Positions 1 through 7,589 of a stretch of 14,804 nucleotides of DNA are shown here, one piece after another. Origin of the DNA: CAVYPR01 sp052145775 (GTDB taxonomy: Bacteria > Actinomycetota > Acidimicrobiia > Acidimicrobiales > RAAP-2). Every line of letters starts with the position of its first letter. Positions within the stretch are counted from its first letter, which is position 1. Under the pieces are notes generated by a model that saw only the letters and a list, made by a program, of their open reading frames with translations, had not been told where the DNA came from and ran no database searches. Location: positions 1 to 14,804 of the forward strand of contig JBKQNY010000157.1 in the NCBI GenBank assembly GCA_052145775.1, written 5' to 3'. Both the position numbers and the translations under genes were made by a program.

Positions 1-83
1 AGAGGGGCGCCGTCGCGCTCGCAGTAGGTGGCGAAGAGGGCGAACTGCGCGCCGAGGTCGGGGACCGACGGTTCGTCTTCCAC
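1..83 (-). CDS. N-terminal fragment of a reverse-strand protein, possibly DUF2332
   Basis: The reverse strand is open from a GTG at 83 to the left edge and reads as good coding sequence with high third-position GC, including the stretch LGAQFALFATYCERDGAP. It begins 19 nt after the stop of the DUF4388 gene, in the same direction, so it would be the next gene of that operon. The pattern of an aromatic-rich helix followed by a G-x-P turn is like the beginning of DUF2332 proteins, but 27 codons are too few to prove this. No clear ribosome binding site precedes the GTG, so an upstream start overlapping the DUF4388 gene is possible. Confidence 0.45.
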   Translation of the reverse strand, partial: MEDEPSVPDLGAQFALFATYCERDGAP

Positions 84-102
84 CGCCGAGCGGTCGTCCG
101 GC

Positions 103-915
103 CTAGGGGGCCGGGTTGCGCCGGGAGCCCGCCATCTGCGACGGGCTCGACCACGGGTCGCCGGTGATGGGCGGCGGCATGATCCCCGGCTGCGGCCCGG
201 CGAAGGCCTGCTCGTGGCGGCCCGCGGCCACCGCCGGCTCGGGCTCGGGCGGTGGCGGGTAGGCGGCGGGCTCGGTGGACGGCTCGGCGACGGCGACCGG
301 TTCCCACTGCGCATCGGGAGCCGCTCGAGGCGGAGGCTCGGAGGCGTGGTCGAGCGGCGGCTCAACCGAGAGCAGCTGGCCGTCGACCAGCTGGCCCAGC
401 GTGCGCAGGGTGTCGATGGCCGGGAGGGACGAGGAGGAGAGGACTTCGTAGACGGTGCGGCCGGGGCCCACGAAGCTGAGGATCCGCCACTGCTCGGCCC
501 GGATCTGGATCTCCTCGGTGGGGGTGGACTGGGACATGCGCACGATGGCCTCGAAGGGGAGGACCCGCACCAGCGCCCGCCACTCGGCCAGTTGCGCGGC
601 GACGTCGACGATCAGCGGCGGCAGAGGGATGCGCACATGCTCCTCGGGTGCGCCGGCCGAGGGGGTGAAGGAGAACCACCCGGCCTCCGTGCAGGCCAGT
701 TCGAAGAGCGTGCCGGTCGCTGTCGCCCCGGCGGCCTCGCACAGGTCTCCGCGGTCCACCCAGAGGTGCCGGTCGACGCCGCGGCCGATGATCTGCAGCT
801 CGCCGGTCGAGCCCAGGCGCGAGAGCAGGTCCAGGACGTCGACCAGCGGGAAGGCGCCCATGGATCCGGCCAGGGCGGCCGGCGTCGTCTGCAGCGAAGC
901 CTGGTCCTCGCCCAT
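103..915 (-). CDS. DUF4388 (PATAN-type) domain protein with Pro-rich tail
   Basis: A 270-residue protein. The first 110 residues look like a DUF4388/PATAN domain: a GSMGAFPLVDVLDLLSRLGS segment, then STGELQI, a VDRGDLCEA segment and a FELACTEAGWFSF segment. This matches the family pattern of 'TG.L.....G..........G' followed by 'GxFxF'. In other bacteria such domains occur in signalling or gliding-type regulators; no enzymatic role is known. After about residue 185 the chain becomes Pro/Ala/Glu-rich and probably disordered (PPPPEPEP and similar). The ATG at 915 is chosen because a GGGAGG ribosome binding site lies 6-9 nt upstream and the open frame above it runs through unrelated sequence. A possible -10 (TACGCT, reverse strand 963-958) lies in the 86-bp gap after the sortase gene. 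Confidence 0.82.
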   Translation of the reverse strand: MGEDQASLQTTPAALAGSMGAFPLVDVLDLLSRLGSTGELQIIGRGVDRHLWVDRGDLCEAAGATATGTLFELACTEAGWFSFTPSAGAPEEHVRIPLPPLIVDVAAQLAEWRALVRVLPFEAIVRMSQSTPTEEIQIRAEQWRILSFVGPGRTVYEVLSSSSLPAIDTLRTLGQLVDGQLLSVEPPLDHASEPPPRAAPDAQWEPVAVAEPSTEPAAYPPPPEPEPAVAAGRHEQAFAGPQPGIMPPPITGDPWSSPSQMAGSRRNPAP

Positions 916-985
916 GCCGAACCCTCCCTCAGGCGGCACCGGTCGTGCCACCCCATCAGCGTAGCCTCCCACCAGGGGGTTCTCT

Positions 986-1002
986 AGGGGTGATTGTCCC
1001 CT
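986..1002 (-). terminator. Weak hairpin after the sortase gene
   Basis: AGGGG and CCCCT arms of 5 bp with a 7-nt loop begin at the sortase stop codon. There is no T-run. It may be a weak terminator or chance. Confidence 0.25.
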
Positions 1003-1946
1003 CAGACGCTGGCCGGCAGCAGCGGGGTGAGCGCCGAGAAGAAGAAGAAGAGGACCACCAAGAAGGCCAGTCCGCCGACCAGGTAGACGGGCCAGCGGCG
1101 ACCGGTCCGCCGCGACAACTCCCAGACCCCGGCGGCCACGACGGCGGCGGCCAGCCCCCACAGCACGGCGGGGAGCCACCCGCCCTCGCCGTCGCCGGCC
1201 AGGCTCGTCGCTTGCACGGTCTGGGTCGCCGACGGTGTGGTGGGCACCGTGATCGAGGGCACGGCCGGACGATGGGGCTGCTCGGAGAAGAGCGTCGAGC
1301 GCACCAGGGCGGCGTGGAGCACCAGGCGGGAGGAGGCGCTGTACCGGGGGTTGCAGGTGGTGAGGGTGAGGCGCGGGTCGGTGGTGTCGGCCAAGACCGT
1401 GGTGTCTGTGGGGGACACCACCGTCGTCGGTCCGGCGGCGTAGACGAAGATGCCCTGGAGGGTGGTGAGCACCACCCGGTCGCCGGGTGCCACCGCATTC
1501 AGGTCGTAGAAGGGGTGGCCGTAGGTGGTGCGGTGGCCGGCGATCGCCGCGTTGCCGGACTGGCCCGGGAGGGGGGTCCCCGGGTAGTGGCCCGGACCGT
1601 CGCGCAGCTGGGCGGTCCCGACGCCCTCCACCACGACCTGGTCGAGGCCGATGCTCGGGATGTCGATGATGCCCACGGGCGAACCTGTGGCCGGTGCCGA
1701 GGTCGTGGGGGCCACCTGGGGCGGACCAGCAACCACCTTCTGCGCGAAGCGCGGCCCCGCGGCGATGCGCTCGGCCTGGGCCAGCGCGCCGGGCGGGAGC
1801 TCGGTGGTGATCTCCTGGCGCAGGTGGGACTGGGTGTGCGCCTCGAGCAGCCAGGTCCCCCAGACCTGGTAGGCGGTGAAGAGCAGGATGAGCACGCCCG
1901 CCGCGAGGAGGATCCGGCCGGTGATGCCGGCGATCCGGCCGATCAT
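1002..1946 (-). CDS. Class E-type sortase with extra C-terminal membrane segments
   Basis: A 314-residue membrane transpeptidase that would attach secreted proteins carrying a sorting signal to the cell wall. The sortase core has the three catalytic residues: His138 in AIAGHRTTYG, Cys198 in LTLTTCNPRYS and Arg207 in SASSRL. The TLTTCNPRYS motif is typical of the actinobacterial class E group. One N-terminal membrane anchor (about residues 8-28) precedes the core. After it there is a Thr/Pro linker and two further hydrophobic segments (about 257-276 and 285-307), the second ending in a run of Phe. No LAxTG or LPxTG substrate is encoded nearby, so this is probably a housekeeping sortase. The ATG at 1946 lies 7 nt after a TAGGCT -10 box, fitting leaderless expression; no ribosome binding site is seen. 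Confidence 0.9.
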   Translation of the reverse strand: MIGRIAGITGRILLAAGVLILLFTAYQVWGTWLLEAHTQSHLRQEITTELPPGALAQAERIAAGPRFAQKVVAGPPQVAPTTSAPATGSPVGIIDIPSIGLDQVVVEGVGTAQLRDGPGHYPGTPLPGQSGNAAIAGHRTTYGHPFYDLNAVAPGDRVVLTTLQGIFVYAAGPTTVVSPTDTTVLADTTDPRLTLTTCNPRYSASSRLVLHAALVRSTLFSEQPHRPAVPSITVPTTPSATQTVQATSLAGDGEGGWLPAVLWGLAAAVVAAGVWELSRRTGRRWPVYLVGGLAFLVVLFFFFSALTPLLPASV

Positions 1947-1953
1947 CCACGCG

Positions 1954-1959
1954 AGCCTA
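1954..1959 (-). promoter_or_regulatory. Putative leaderless promoter -10 of the sortase gene
   Basis: TAGGCT on the reverse strand ends 7 nt before the sortase ATG, so transcription would start at or very near the start codon. No good -35 hexamer is visible. Confidence 0.5.
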
Positions 1960-2004
1960 CAAGTGGACCCGCCGAAGTTCGGGCCAGGGGTACGGGGACA
2001 CCGA

Positions 2005-2010
2005 TAGTGT
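2005..2010 (+). promoter_or_regulatory. Putative leaderless promoter -10 of the methyltransferase gene
   Basis: TAGTGT is followed by 8 nt and the ATG at 2019, the spacing seen for leaderless actinobacterial transcripts. It faces the sortase promoter 45 bp away. No clear -35 is seen. Confidence 0.5.
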
Positions 2011-2018
2011 CGCCCACC

Positions 2019-3062
2019 ATGGGCAGATCCCGGCTCGCTCCGGCCGCCGCCGCGGCACGCTCGGGGCTCAACAGGGCGGCCGCCTCCTCGGCGACGGCGC
2101 GCCGCGCCATGGCCCGCCTGGCCGCCGAGCTGTCGCGGGCGGCGCGGGTGGGCGAGGTGGTGAGCGAGGCCCGTGCGGCCGAGGCGACAGGCGCGACAGG
2201 AACCCTCTACGGCGACAACTACTTCGGAGTGGGGCGCGACCCGTCCGGCGACCGCCAGGGGCGCTCGGGCTACGCCACCTACGACCGCACCTCCTCCAAC
2301 GCCGACATCGCTGCTTACCTGCTGTGGCGGAACTTCCGCGTGCAGCGGGCCCTCGACGTGGGCTGCGCCCGCGGCTACCTGGTCGAGGCGCTGCGCGAGC
2401 TCGGCGTCGACACCCACGGCTGCGACGTCAGCCGCTACGCGGTCGAGCACGCGGCCCCCGGGGCCCTGGGCTACGTGCGGATCGGCGACCTCTCGCGCGG
2501 CCTGCCCTACGCCGACGGCGAGTTCGAGCTCGTCTGCGCCCTGGAGATCCTCGAGCATCTCCCCCCTGACCGGGTGGCGGGCGCCCTGGCCGAGCTGCGA
2601 CGGGTCAGCCGAGGCGTCGTCTACGCCACCATCCCCTCGTTCGGCCGCAACGCCTCGGGAGACGACGGCCACTTCGACGGCAAGGTGCGCCCCGAGCGGC
2701 TCGAGCACTACCGCGCCCTCGGCCCGGACTACACCGGGCCGGTCCCGCCCGAGGACCTGGCGGTCGACACCGACGGCCGGCCGGTGGAGGGTCACCTCAC
2801 CATCGCCTCGTTCGACTGGTGGACCGCTCGATTCGCCGACGCGGGCTTCGACCGCTGGGCCGACGTGGAGCGGCGCCTCTACGCCGACATCGCGCCGGCC
2901 GGCCTCGGCGCGTTCTGGAACCTCTACGTCTTCGCCGTACCCGACGCGCCGGTCTCCCTGGCCGAGCCGCGCCGGCCGGAGCTGACCCTGCGCCAGCTGG
3001 GCCTCGTGCACCCCCTGATCGAGCACGCCCTCATGGAGGCGTCGGCGGCCGAGGAGGGATGA
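2019..3062 (+). CDS. Class I SAM-dependent methyltransferase
   Basis: A 347-residue protein with a Rossmann-type methyltransferase core. Motif I is ALDVGCARGYL (residues 111-121, the SAM-binding loop). The acidic end of strand 2 is in HGCDVSRYAV, motif II/III surrounds the IGDLSRGLPYADGEFELV segment, and LEILEHL follows at about 175-181. The C-terminal half has an aromatic-rich region (FDWWTARFADAGF) and ends with a helix. The first 60 residues are Ala/Arg-rich and probably a flexible extension. The fold is clear but the substrate is not; similar proteins act on sugars, lipids or natural products. The ATG at 2019 is chosen over an in-frame GTG at 2007 because of the -10 box at 2005-2010. The stop overlaps a possible ATG for the next gene, but a strong hairpin follows it. 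Confidence 0.85.
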   Translation: MGRSRLAPAAAAARSGLNRAAASSATARRAMARLAAELSRAARVGEVVSEARAAEATGATGTLYGDNYFGVGRDPSGDRQGRSGYATYDRTSSNADIAAYLLWRNFRVQRALDVGCARGYLVEALRELGVDTHGCDVSRYAVEHAAPGALGYVRIGDLSRGLPYADGEFELVCALEILEHLPPDRVAGALAELRRVSRGVVYATIPSFGRNASGDDGHFDGKVRPERLEHYRALGPDYTGPVPPEDLAVDTDGRPVEGHLTIASFDWWTARFADAGFDRWADVERRLYADIAPAGLGAFWNLYVFAVPDAPVSLAEPRRPELTLRQLGLVHPLIEHALMEASAAEEG

Positions 3063-3082
3063 CGCAGGGGTCCGGCCACCCG

Positions 3083-3115
3083 GGCCCCGCGCCGCGCGAA
3101 CCGCGGCGCGGGGCC
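3083..3115 (+). terminator. Perfect 14-bp GC hairpin downstream of the methyltransferase gene
   Basis: Arms 3083-3096 and 3102-3115 pair over all 14 bp (GGCCCCGCGCCGCG against its complement) around a CGAAC loop, starting 21 nt after the methyltransferase stop. There is no T-run, which is common for terminators in high-GC actinobacteria. It could also be a structure lying inside the 5' part of the GNAT gene if that gene starts at 3059. Confidence 0.5.
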
Positions 3116-3160
3116 GTCGACCGCCCACCGAGCGGTGTGCCCGAAGCGGGGTCGGGCCCC

Positions 3161-3709
3161 GTGATCGCCCTCGGGGCTCTGGTCGTGCGGGTCCGGCGGG
3201 CGGGGGAGGGCGACGTGGACGAGGTCCTGTCCGTCCTGGACGAGGCGGCCGGCTGGCTGGCCGGCCGGGGGATCGAGCAGTGGCCGGCGCGCTTCGAGCG
3301 CGGCTGGCTGGAGGGGCCTGTGCGGCGGGGGGAGTCCTGGCTGGCCGAGTCCGGCGGCCGGGCCCTCGGCACGTTGCATCTCTCGTCGTCGGACCCGATC
3401 TGGGAGGACCGGCCCGGCGCCGCCCGCTATCTCCACCGCCTGGCCGTGCGGCGCCAGGCGGCCGGGCTCGGTCGGCTCCTCGTCGGGTGGGCGGCGGGGG
3501 AGTCGGCCCGGGCGGGGTGCGGCCTGCTGCGGCTCGACTGCGTGGCCCACAACGCCGCCGTCCGCCGCTACTACGAGGGGCTCGGCTTCGCGTACGCCGG
3601 CGACGCCGAGGTCAGCGGGCCTCCGGGGGACCGCTCGGCCGAGTGGCCGCCGGTCACGGTGAGTCGCTACGAGCGCGAGGTCACCGCACGCGGGCTCACT
3701 GCACCGTGA
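3161..3709 (+). CDS. GNAT-family N-acetyltransferase
   Basis: A GNAT fold is clear: the VRRAGEGDVDEVLSVLDEAA opening, the acetyl-CoA motif YLHRLAVRRQAAGLGRLLVGWA with the Q-x-x-G-x-G turn, and the closing motif DCVAHNAAVRRYYEGLGF. Such enzymes move an acetyl group from acetyl-CoA to an amine; the substrate here is unknown. I start at the GTG at 3161, giving 182 residues, a usual GNAT length. An ATG at 3059 overlapping the previous stop would add 34 Pro/Arg/Gly-rich residues encoded across a 14-bp perfect hairpin. Its GGAGG lies only 1 nt from the ATG, which is too close. The 3' end overlaps the convergent L,D-transpeptidase gene by 14 bp. Confidence 0.82.
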   Translation: MIALGALVVRVRRAGEGDVDEVLSVLDEAAGWLAGRGIEQWPARFERGWLEGPVRRGESWLAESGGRALGTLHLSSSDPIWEDRPGAARYLHRLAVRRQAAGLGRLLVGWAAGESARAGCGLLRLDCVAHNAAVRRYYEGLGFAYAGDAEVSGPPGDRSAEWPPVTVSRYEREVTARGLTAP

Positions 3710-4838
3710 CGAGGGTGCCGAGCGGGGTGAGGGGCCAGACCACGGCGGCGTTGGCCGGCGGCATCTCGACGCAGCCGTCGCTCTGGGGGAAGCCGTAGCT
3801 GGCGCGGACGTAGCCGTGGAGGGCGTCGCCGCCGTTGAAGTAGCTGACCCAGGGGATGCCCGGGTCCACGTAGTGCGACCCTGTCGGGTTTGTCCCGGTC
3901 ATCGTGGCGCTCTGGACGTGCTCGAAGACGGTGAAGGTGCCTGTGGCGGTGGGTACGGCGGCCACACCGGTGTTGGCCAGGGTTGTGTAGACCATGGAGC
4001 CGTTCTCGTAGACGTGGACAGTCTCGGGCAGTGTCTTGGTCACGTCGACGTAGTCGTAGGGGTCGGGGTCGCCCGATCCCGAGATGGCCGCCGAGAGCAG
4101 CGCCGACCACACCGATGGACCGGCGAGCCCGTCGACGGACAGTGTGTGGGTTGTCTCGAACCGCATGACGGCTCCCTTGGTGATCACCCCGTATGTGCCG
4201 GGCACCCACTGCGAGGTGAGGGAGGCGGGCAGCAGGGCCCACCGCCACGTGAATGTCCCCGCCTGGACCTCGGCCTCCTGGGTGGGCGGCGTCGGGGTGG
4301 GCGGGGCGTAGGCGACCGGGAGGTAGCCGAGCTGGGCCAGCAGCTGCTGGAGCCGGAGGGTGGAGCCGGGGGCCACGGAGAAGGGGACGGTGACGGTCTG
4401 GGGCAGGCGCCGGCCGTCGGTGGCGAACATCCCGAGGCCCCCGCCGGGGATCACCAGGCTCTCGTTCGTCCCCGGCACGAAGGGTCCGGACGCCGAGAAC
4501 TGCAGGACGTCGGGGGTGATCCGGTACCAGCTGCCGGCCACCGGCGGCGAGAAGGTGGGCAGCGGGCTGGCCGCGGCGAGCGCCGTCGACAGCTCGACGG
4601 TGACGGTGGCGCTCGAGGCCACTCCGCTCGCCCCGGCGGTGGGCGAGGTGCCCAGCACCGACAGCGGGTCCACGACCGGCTTGGGGCTGGCACCGGCGTC
4701 CGACGACGGACCGCCCACGTGCGAGTGGAGCGCGAGAAGCACGCCGCCCGAGGCCACGGCCACGAGGGCCACGCACAGCGCGGCCATCAGCCAGACCTCG
4801 GTGCCCCTCCAGGGGCGGGACTTCACGTGACTGCCCAT
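3696..4838 (-). CDS. Secreted or anchored L,D-transpeptidase (YkuD domain) with peptidoglycan-binding domain
   Basis: A 380-residue cell-wall enzyme that would form 3-3 cross-links in peptidoglycan or attach partners to it. In order there is a short cytoplasmic N-terminus, a hydrophobic segment (about 15-38) serving as anchor or signal, and a Big_5-like sandwich (about 55-155). A peptidoglycan-binding repeat follows (LRLQQLLAQLGYLP ... ITKGAVMRFETTHTLSVDGLAGPSVWSAL, about 160-250). The YkuD domain is last, with His341 in ALHGYVRAS and the nucleophile Cys356 in SYGFPQSDGCVEMP. The usual H-G-C is D-G-C here, a known variant. The ATG at 4838 has a GGAGGGG site 4-5 nt upstream, and a TAGAAT -10 lies about 25 bp above it. 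Confidence 0.9.
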   Translation of the reverse strand: MGSHVKSRPWRGTEVWLMAALCVALVAVASGGVLLALHSHVGGPSSDAGASPKPVVDPLSVLGTSPTAGASGVASSATVTVELSTALAAASPLPTFSPPVAGSWYRITPDVLQFSASGPFVPGTNESLVIPGGGLGMFATDGRRLPQTVTVPFSVAPGSTLRLQQLLAQLGYLPVAYAPPTPTPPTQEAEVQAGTFTWRWALLPASLTSQWVPGTYGVITKGAVMRFETTHTLSVDGLAGPSVWSALLSAAISGSGDPDPYDYVDVTKTLPETVHVYENGSMVYTTLANTGVAAVPTATGTFTVFEHVQSATMTGTNPTGSHYVDPGIPWVSYFNGGDALHGYVRASYGFPQSDGCVEMPPANAAVVWPLTPLGTLVTVQ

Positions 4839-4863
4839 CGACCCCTCCGATCCGGGGGCGCTG

Positions 4864-4869
4864 ATTCTA
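4864..4869 (-). promoter_or_regulatory. Putative extended -10 promoter of the L,D-transpeptidase gene
   Basis: On the reverse strand TGGTAGAAT forms an extended -10 in the 54-bp gap after glnD. A TTGACC lies 21 bp upstream (4896-4891), longer than the usual 17-18, so the -35 assignment is doubtful. The predicted leader would be about 19 nt and carries the GGAGGGG ribosome binding site. Confidence 0.5.
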
Positions 4870-4892
4870 CCAGCGCAAACGGGCGGCGACGG

Positions 4893-7277
4893 TCAACCGA
4901 CGGCGGCGCGCAGCGCCCGCTCGACGAGGTCGATGGCCGCGGGCTCGGTGAGCTTTGCGCCGGCGGCGTCGCGGACGTAGAAGGCGTCGACCGCGGCGGC
5001 GCCCAGGGTGGAGGCGCGGGCCGAGACCACGTCGAGCTTGCAGTCGAACAGCGCCTGGGTCACCCGGTGGAGCAGTCCGACCTCGTCGGGGGCCCGCACC
5101 TCGACCACGGTGGAGGTGGCCGAGGCCGAGTTGTCCACGATCACCTCGGGCACCACCGGGCGCGCCGCGGAAGGACGCTGCCGCCCGGCGTAGGCGCGGC
5201 CCCGCTCCGCCAGCCGTTCGGAGAGGGCCAAGCGGTCGGAGAGAACGGCTTCGAGGTCCTCGCGCAGGCGCGCCCCGTCCGGCCACGAGCTGCGCCCCGT
5301 CTCGACGGTGAAGACCTCGGTGGCCACGCCCGCCTCGGCCACCGCGTCGGCGCTGCGGACGTCCAGGCCATGCAGGGCGAGGGTGCCCGCCACCGAGGCC
5401 AGCAGTCCCGGGCGGTCCGGGGCGGCCACCACCACCCGGGGCGGCTCCAGCAGCACGGCTGGCCGGCCCCCCGACCGCACCTCGTCCATCAACCGCCGGT
5501 GGACGTCGGTCACCCAGGACGCCGCGGGCCGCGACGGCCGCTCGGCGAGATCGTCGCTCTCGAGGAACCGGCCGGTCCGCTGGACCAGCTCGACCACCAG
5601 CCCGGCCTTCCACGAGCCCCAGGCCGAGGGGCCGGTGGCCAGGCTGTCGGCCTCGGTGAGGGCGCCCAGGAGCCGCAGGGTCGACGGGTCGCCGACCGCA
5701 TGGGCCACCGTCTCGATGGTGGTGGGGTCGTCGATGTCCCGTCGGGTGGCGGTGTCGGGCAGGAGGAGGTGGAGGCGACAGAGATCGACGAGGGTGGCGA
5801 CGTCGGCCTCGGGGAACCCCATGCGGGCGGCGATGACGCCGATCAGCTCGACGCCGGCGTCGGTGTGGTCGCCGGGGTAGCCCTTGCCGATGTCGTGCAG
5901 GAGCGAGCCCACGAGCAGTAGGTCGGGGCGGTCGACCCGGTCGACGAGGTCGGCGGCGTTGGCCGCCGCCTCGAGGAGGTGGCGGTCGACGGTGAAGCGG
6001 TGGTAGGCGTTGCGCTGGGGCTTGTTCCGCACCGCCGCCCACTCGGGGAGGATCCTGACCAGCAGTCCCTGGTGGTCGAGTGTCTCGAGGGCGTCGACGG
6101 CCGGATGCCCGGCGGCCAGCACCCGCACCAGCGCCTCCCGCGTCTCGGTCGGCCACGGGTCGGGCGGCGGGGCCATCTTGTCGGCCAGCCGGTGCAGCGC
6201 GCCGCGCGAGATGGGCAGCTCACGCTCGGCGGCCACCGCGGCGAGCCGCAGCGGGAGGGACGAGTCGGTGAGGACGGCGGCGGAGGGGGTGAGGGCCACC
6301 TCGCCGCCGACGATGGCCACGCCCGGCTCCACCTCGGCGTCGAGCACGGCGCTCGGCCCGGCGGCGCCGTGGCCGCCGCCGCGCCGGGCGAAGAGACCCC
6401 GCGACCGGTGCGTCGGCTCGGGCTGCCAGAACCGTCGCCGGCGCCAGGCGTCCTCGCTGATCCAGGCGATGGCGCGCCCCGCAGCCGACACGTCGGCCAT
6501 CAGCGCGTCGGCGTCGGTGTAGGAGAGGACGTCGGCGATGTGGTCCTGCTCCTGGAGGAGGAGGCGGTCGAGCTCCCGGCCGGCACTGCGGTGGAGCTCG
6601 ACCCTGACCGCGGTGAGCAAGGCCGCCGCCGGATCGAGCGCGTCGAGGTCGACGTAGTCGGCCAAGAGCGGCGCGTAGACGGCCATGGCCCGCAGCACGT
6701 TCACGTCGCGCAGGCCGCCGTGACCCTCCTTCAGGTCGGGCTCGAGCAGGAAGGCCACGTCGCCCTGGACGCGGCGGCGCTCCTCCATCTGCTCGGCCAG
6801 GGCGGGCAGCCAGTGGGCCCCGAGGCGGGTGCGCCAGCGGTCGACAGCCTTGGCGACGAGGGGCTCGGCCACCTTCGGGTCCCCCCACACTTGGCGGGCG
6901 TCGAGCAGCCCGAGAGCCACACGCAGATCCTCGTCGGCGGCCGAAAGCACCTCGGCGGGGCGCCGGACGCTGTGGTCGAGGTGGACACCCTGGTCCCACA
7001 CCGGGTACCAGATGGCGTCGGCCACCGCGGCCACGTTGCGGCGTCCGTCGTGCACCAGGACCACGTCGAGGTCGCTGAAGGGGCAGAGCTCGGACCGGCC
7101 GTAGCCGCCGACGGCCAGAAGGGCCAGGTGACGGGGGCTGCCGTCGGAGGCCCGGTCGGCCAGGAGCGACAGCCAGGCGTCGGCTTGGGCGGTGTAGGCC
7201 CGGCAGAATTCGGTGCCACCGAGGTCGGCGTCTTCGAGCAGCGCCCGCCGCCGGTCCCGGAGCGACACGTCACTCAT
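4893..7277 (-). CDS. glnD: [Protein-PII] uridylyltransferase / nucleotidyl-removing enzyme GlnD
   Basis: A 794-residue bifunctional nitrogen sensor that adds and removes a nucleotide on the PII protein according to glutamine level; in actinobacteria the modification is often adenylylation. The nucleotidyltransferase motif is LAVGGYGRSELCPFSDLDVV (55-74, with Ser68, Asp69 and Asp71). The bridge LVRILPEW...NAYHRFTVDRH (406-433) leads to the HD domain with LLHDIGKGYPGDHTDAG (459-475; His461, Asp462). Two ACT domains follow (about 613-690 and 721-794), each with a D-x-x-G-L-L core, and would bind glutamine. Length is close to the family's. No amtB or glnK is adjacent, unlike the common actinobacterial cluster. 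ATG 7277 is preferred because a TACGTT -10 lies 8 nt before it; an in-frame upstream extension is possible. Confidence 0.93.
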   Translation of the reverse strand: MSDVSLRDRRRALLEDADLGGTEFCRAYTAQADAWLSLLADRASDGSPRHLALLAVGGYGRSELCPFSDLDVVLVHDGRRNVAAVADAIWYPVWDQGVHLDHSVRRPAEVLSAADEDLRVALGLLDARQVWGDPKVAEPLVAKAVDRWRTRLGAHWLPALAEQMEERRRVQGDVAFLLEPDLKEGHGGLRDVNVLRAMAVYAPLLADYVDLDALDPAAALLTAVRVELHRSAGRELDRLLLQEQDHIADVLSYTDADALMADVSAAGRAIAWISEDAWRRRRFWQPEPTHRSRGLFARRGGGHGAAGPSAVLDAEVEPGVAIVGGEVALTPSAAVLTDSSLPLRLAAVAAERELPISRGALHRLADKMAPPPDPWPTETREALVRVLAAGHPAVDALETLDHQGLLVRILPEWAAVRNKPQRNAYHRFTVDRHLLEAAANAADLVDRVDRPDLLLVGSLLHDIGKGYPGDHTDAGVELIGVIAARMGFPEADVATLVDLCRLHLLLPDTATRRDIDDPTTIETVAHAVGDPSTLRLLGALTEADSLATGPSAWGSWKAGLVVELVQRTGRFLESDDLAERPSRPAASWVTDVHRRLMDEVRSGGRPAVLLEPPRVVVAAPDRPGLLASVAGTLALHGLDVRSADAVAEAGVATEVFTVETGRSSWPDGARLREDLEAVLSDRLALSERLAERGRAYAGRQRPSAARPVVPEVIVDNSASATSTVVEVRAPDEVGLLHRVTQALFDCKLDVVSARASTLGAAAVDAFYVRDAAGAKLTEPAAIDLVERALRAAVG

Positions 7278-7285
7278 CGCTCGGG

Positions 7286-7291
7286 AACGTA
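7286..7291 (-). promoter_or_regulatory. Putative leaderless promoter -10 of glnD
   Basis: TACGTT on the reverse strand is separated from the glnD ATG by 8 nt, with no ribosome binding site. On the forward strand TAGCAT (7290-7295) overlaps it and could be the -10 for the divergent membrane-protein gene. Confidence 0.45.
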
Positions 7292-7342
7292 GCATTGGCT
7301 GGGCGCAGCCACGCGGTGGAGGCGCGACCACTGGAGGTCGAC

Positions 7343-7552
7343 ATGGGAAGCGACGTTGAGAAGGGCAAGGACGACGGTCTCCGGCTGGCGGACGGGGTGG
7401 TGCTGGTGGCGATCGGGGTGGTCGGCGTCCTCGTCGCCTTCTGGCTGCTCAGTGTGGTCGCCGGTTTCGTGTGGGGGCTGGTGAAGCTGGTGATCATCGT
7501 GGCCCTGGTGGCTGGCGTGCTCAGCCTGCTCCTGCGCCGCCGCCGCTCGTAG
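7343..7552 (+). CDS. Small membrane protein with one or two hydrophobic segments
   Basis: A 69-residue protein with a charged N-terminus (MGSDVEKGKDDG), two hydrophobic stretches at about residues 18-35 and 37-64 split only by a Gly/Trp turn, and an Arg-rich C-terminal tail. This is consistent with a small inner-membrane protein with the tail in the cytoplasm. The ATG at 7343 is chosen because GGAGG lies 5 nt upstream; a TTG at 7295 in frame would extend it without support. It is divergent from glnD and convergent with the hydrolase gene. I do not recognise the family and give no function. Confidence 0.7.
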   Translation: MGSDVEKGKDDGLRLADGVVLVAIGVVGVLVAFWLLSVVAGFVWGLVKLVIIVALVAGVLSLLLRRRRS

Positions 7553-7589
7553 CACCGGCCACCCGGCTCAACCGGGCGCGGCCTCGGTG
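7553..7589. terminator. Imperfect bidirectional hairpin between convergent genes
   Basis: Three short paired blocks (CACC/GGTG, GGCC/GGCC and CCCGG/CCGGG) with small bulges form a hairpin right after the small membrane-protein stop and across the hydrolase stop. It has no T-run, so this is a modest candidate for a shared terminator. Confidence 0.35.

Noticed and set aside
934..948. GGCAC/GTGCC inverted repeat upstream of the DUF4388 gene
   Set aside because: Only 5-bp arms; similarity to an iteron unit is likely chance in GC-rich DNA.
28..987. Long forward frame opposite the DUF4388 gene
   Set aside because: It is Arg/Gly-rich low-complexity sequence caused by high GC. The reverse frame has a domain match and a ribosome binding site.
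945..2018. Upstream forward extension of the methyltransferase frame
   Set aside because: It lies opposite the sortase and gives Gly/Arg-rich sequence with no domain. The -10 box supports the start at 2019.
3816..5921. 701-codon forward frame
   Set aside because: It is antisense to the L,D-transpeptidase and glnD genes, both with full catalytic motifs, and its composition is artefactual.
5979..7292. 437-codon forward frame
   Set aside because: Antisense shadow of glnD.
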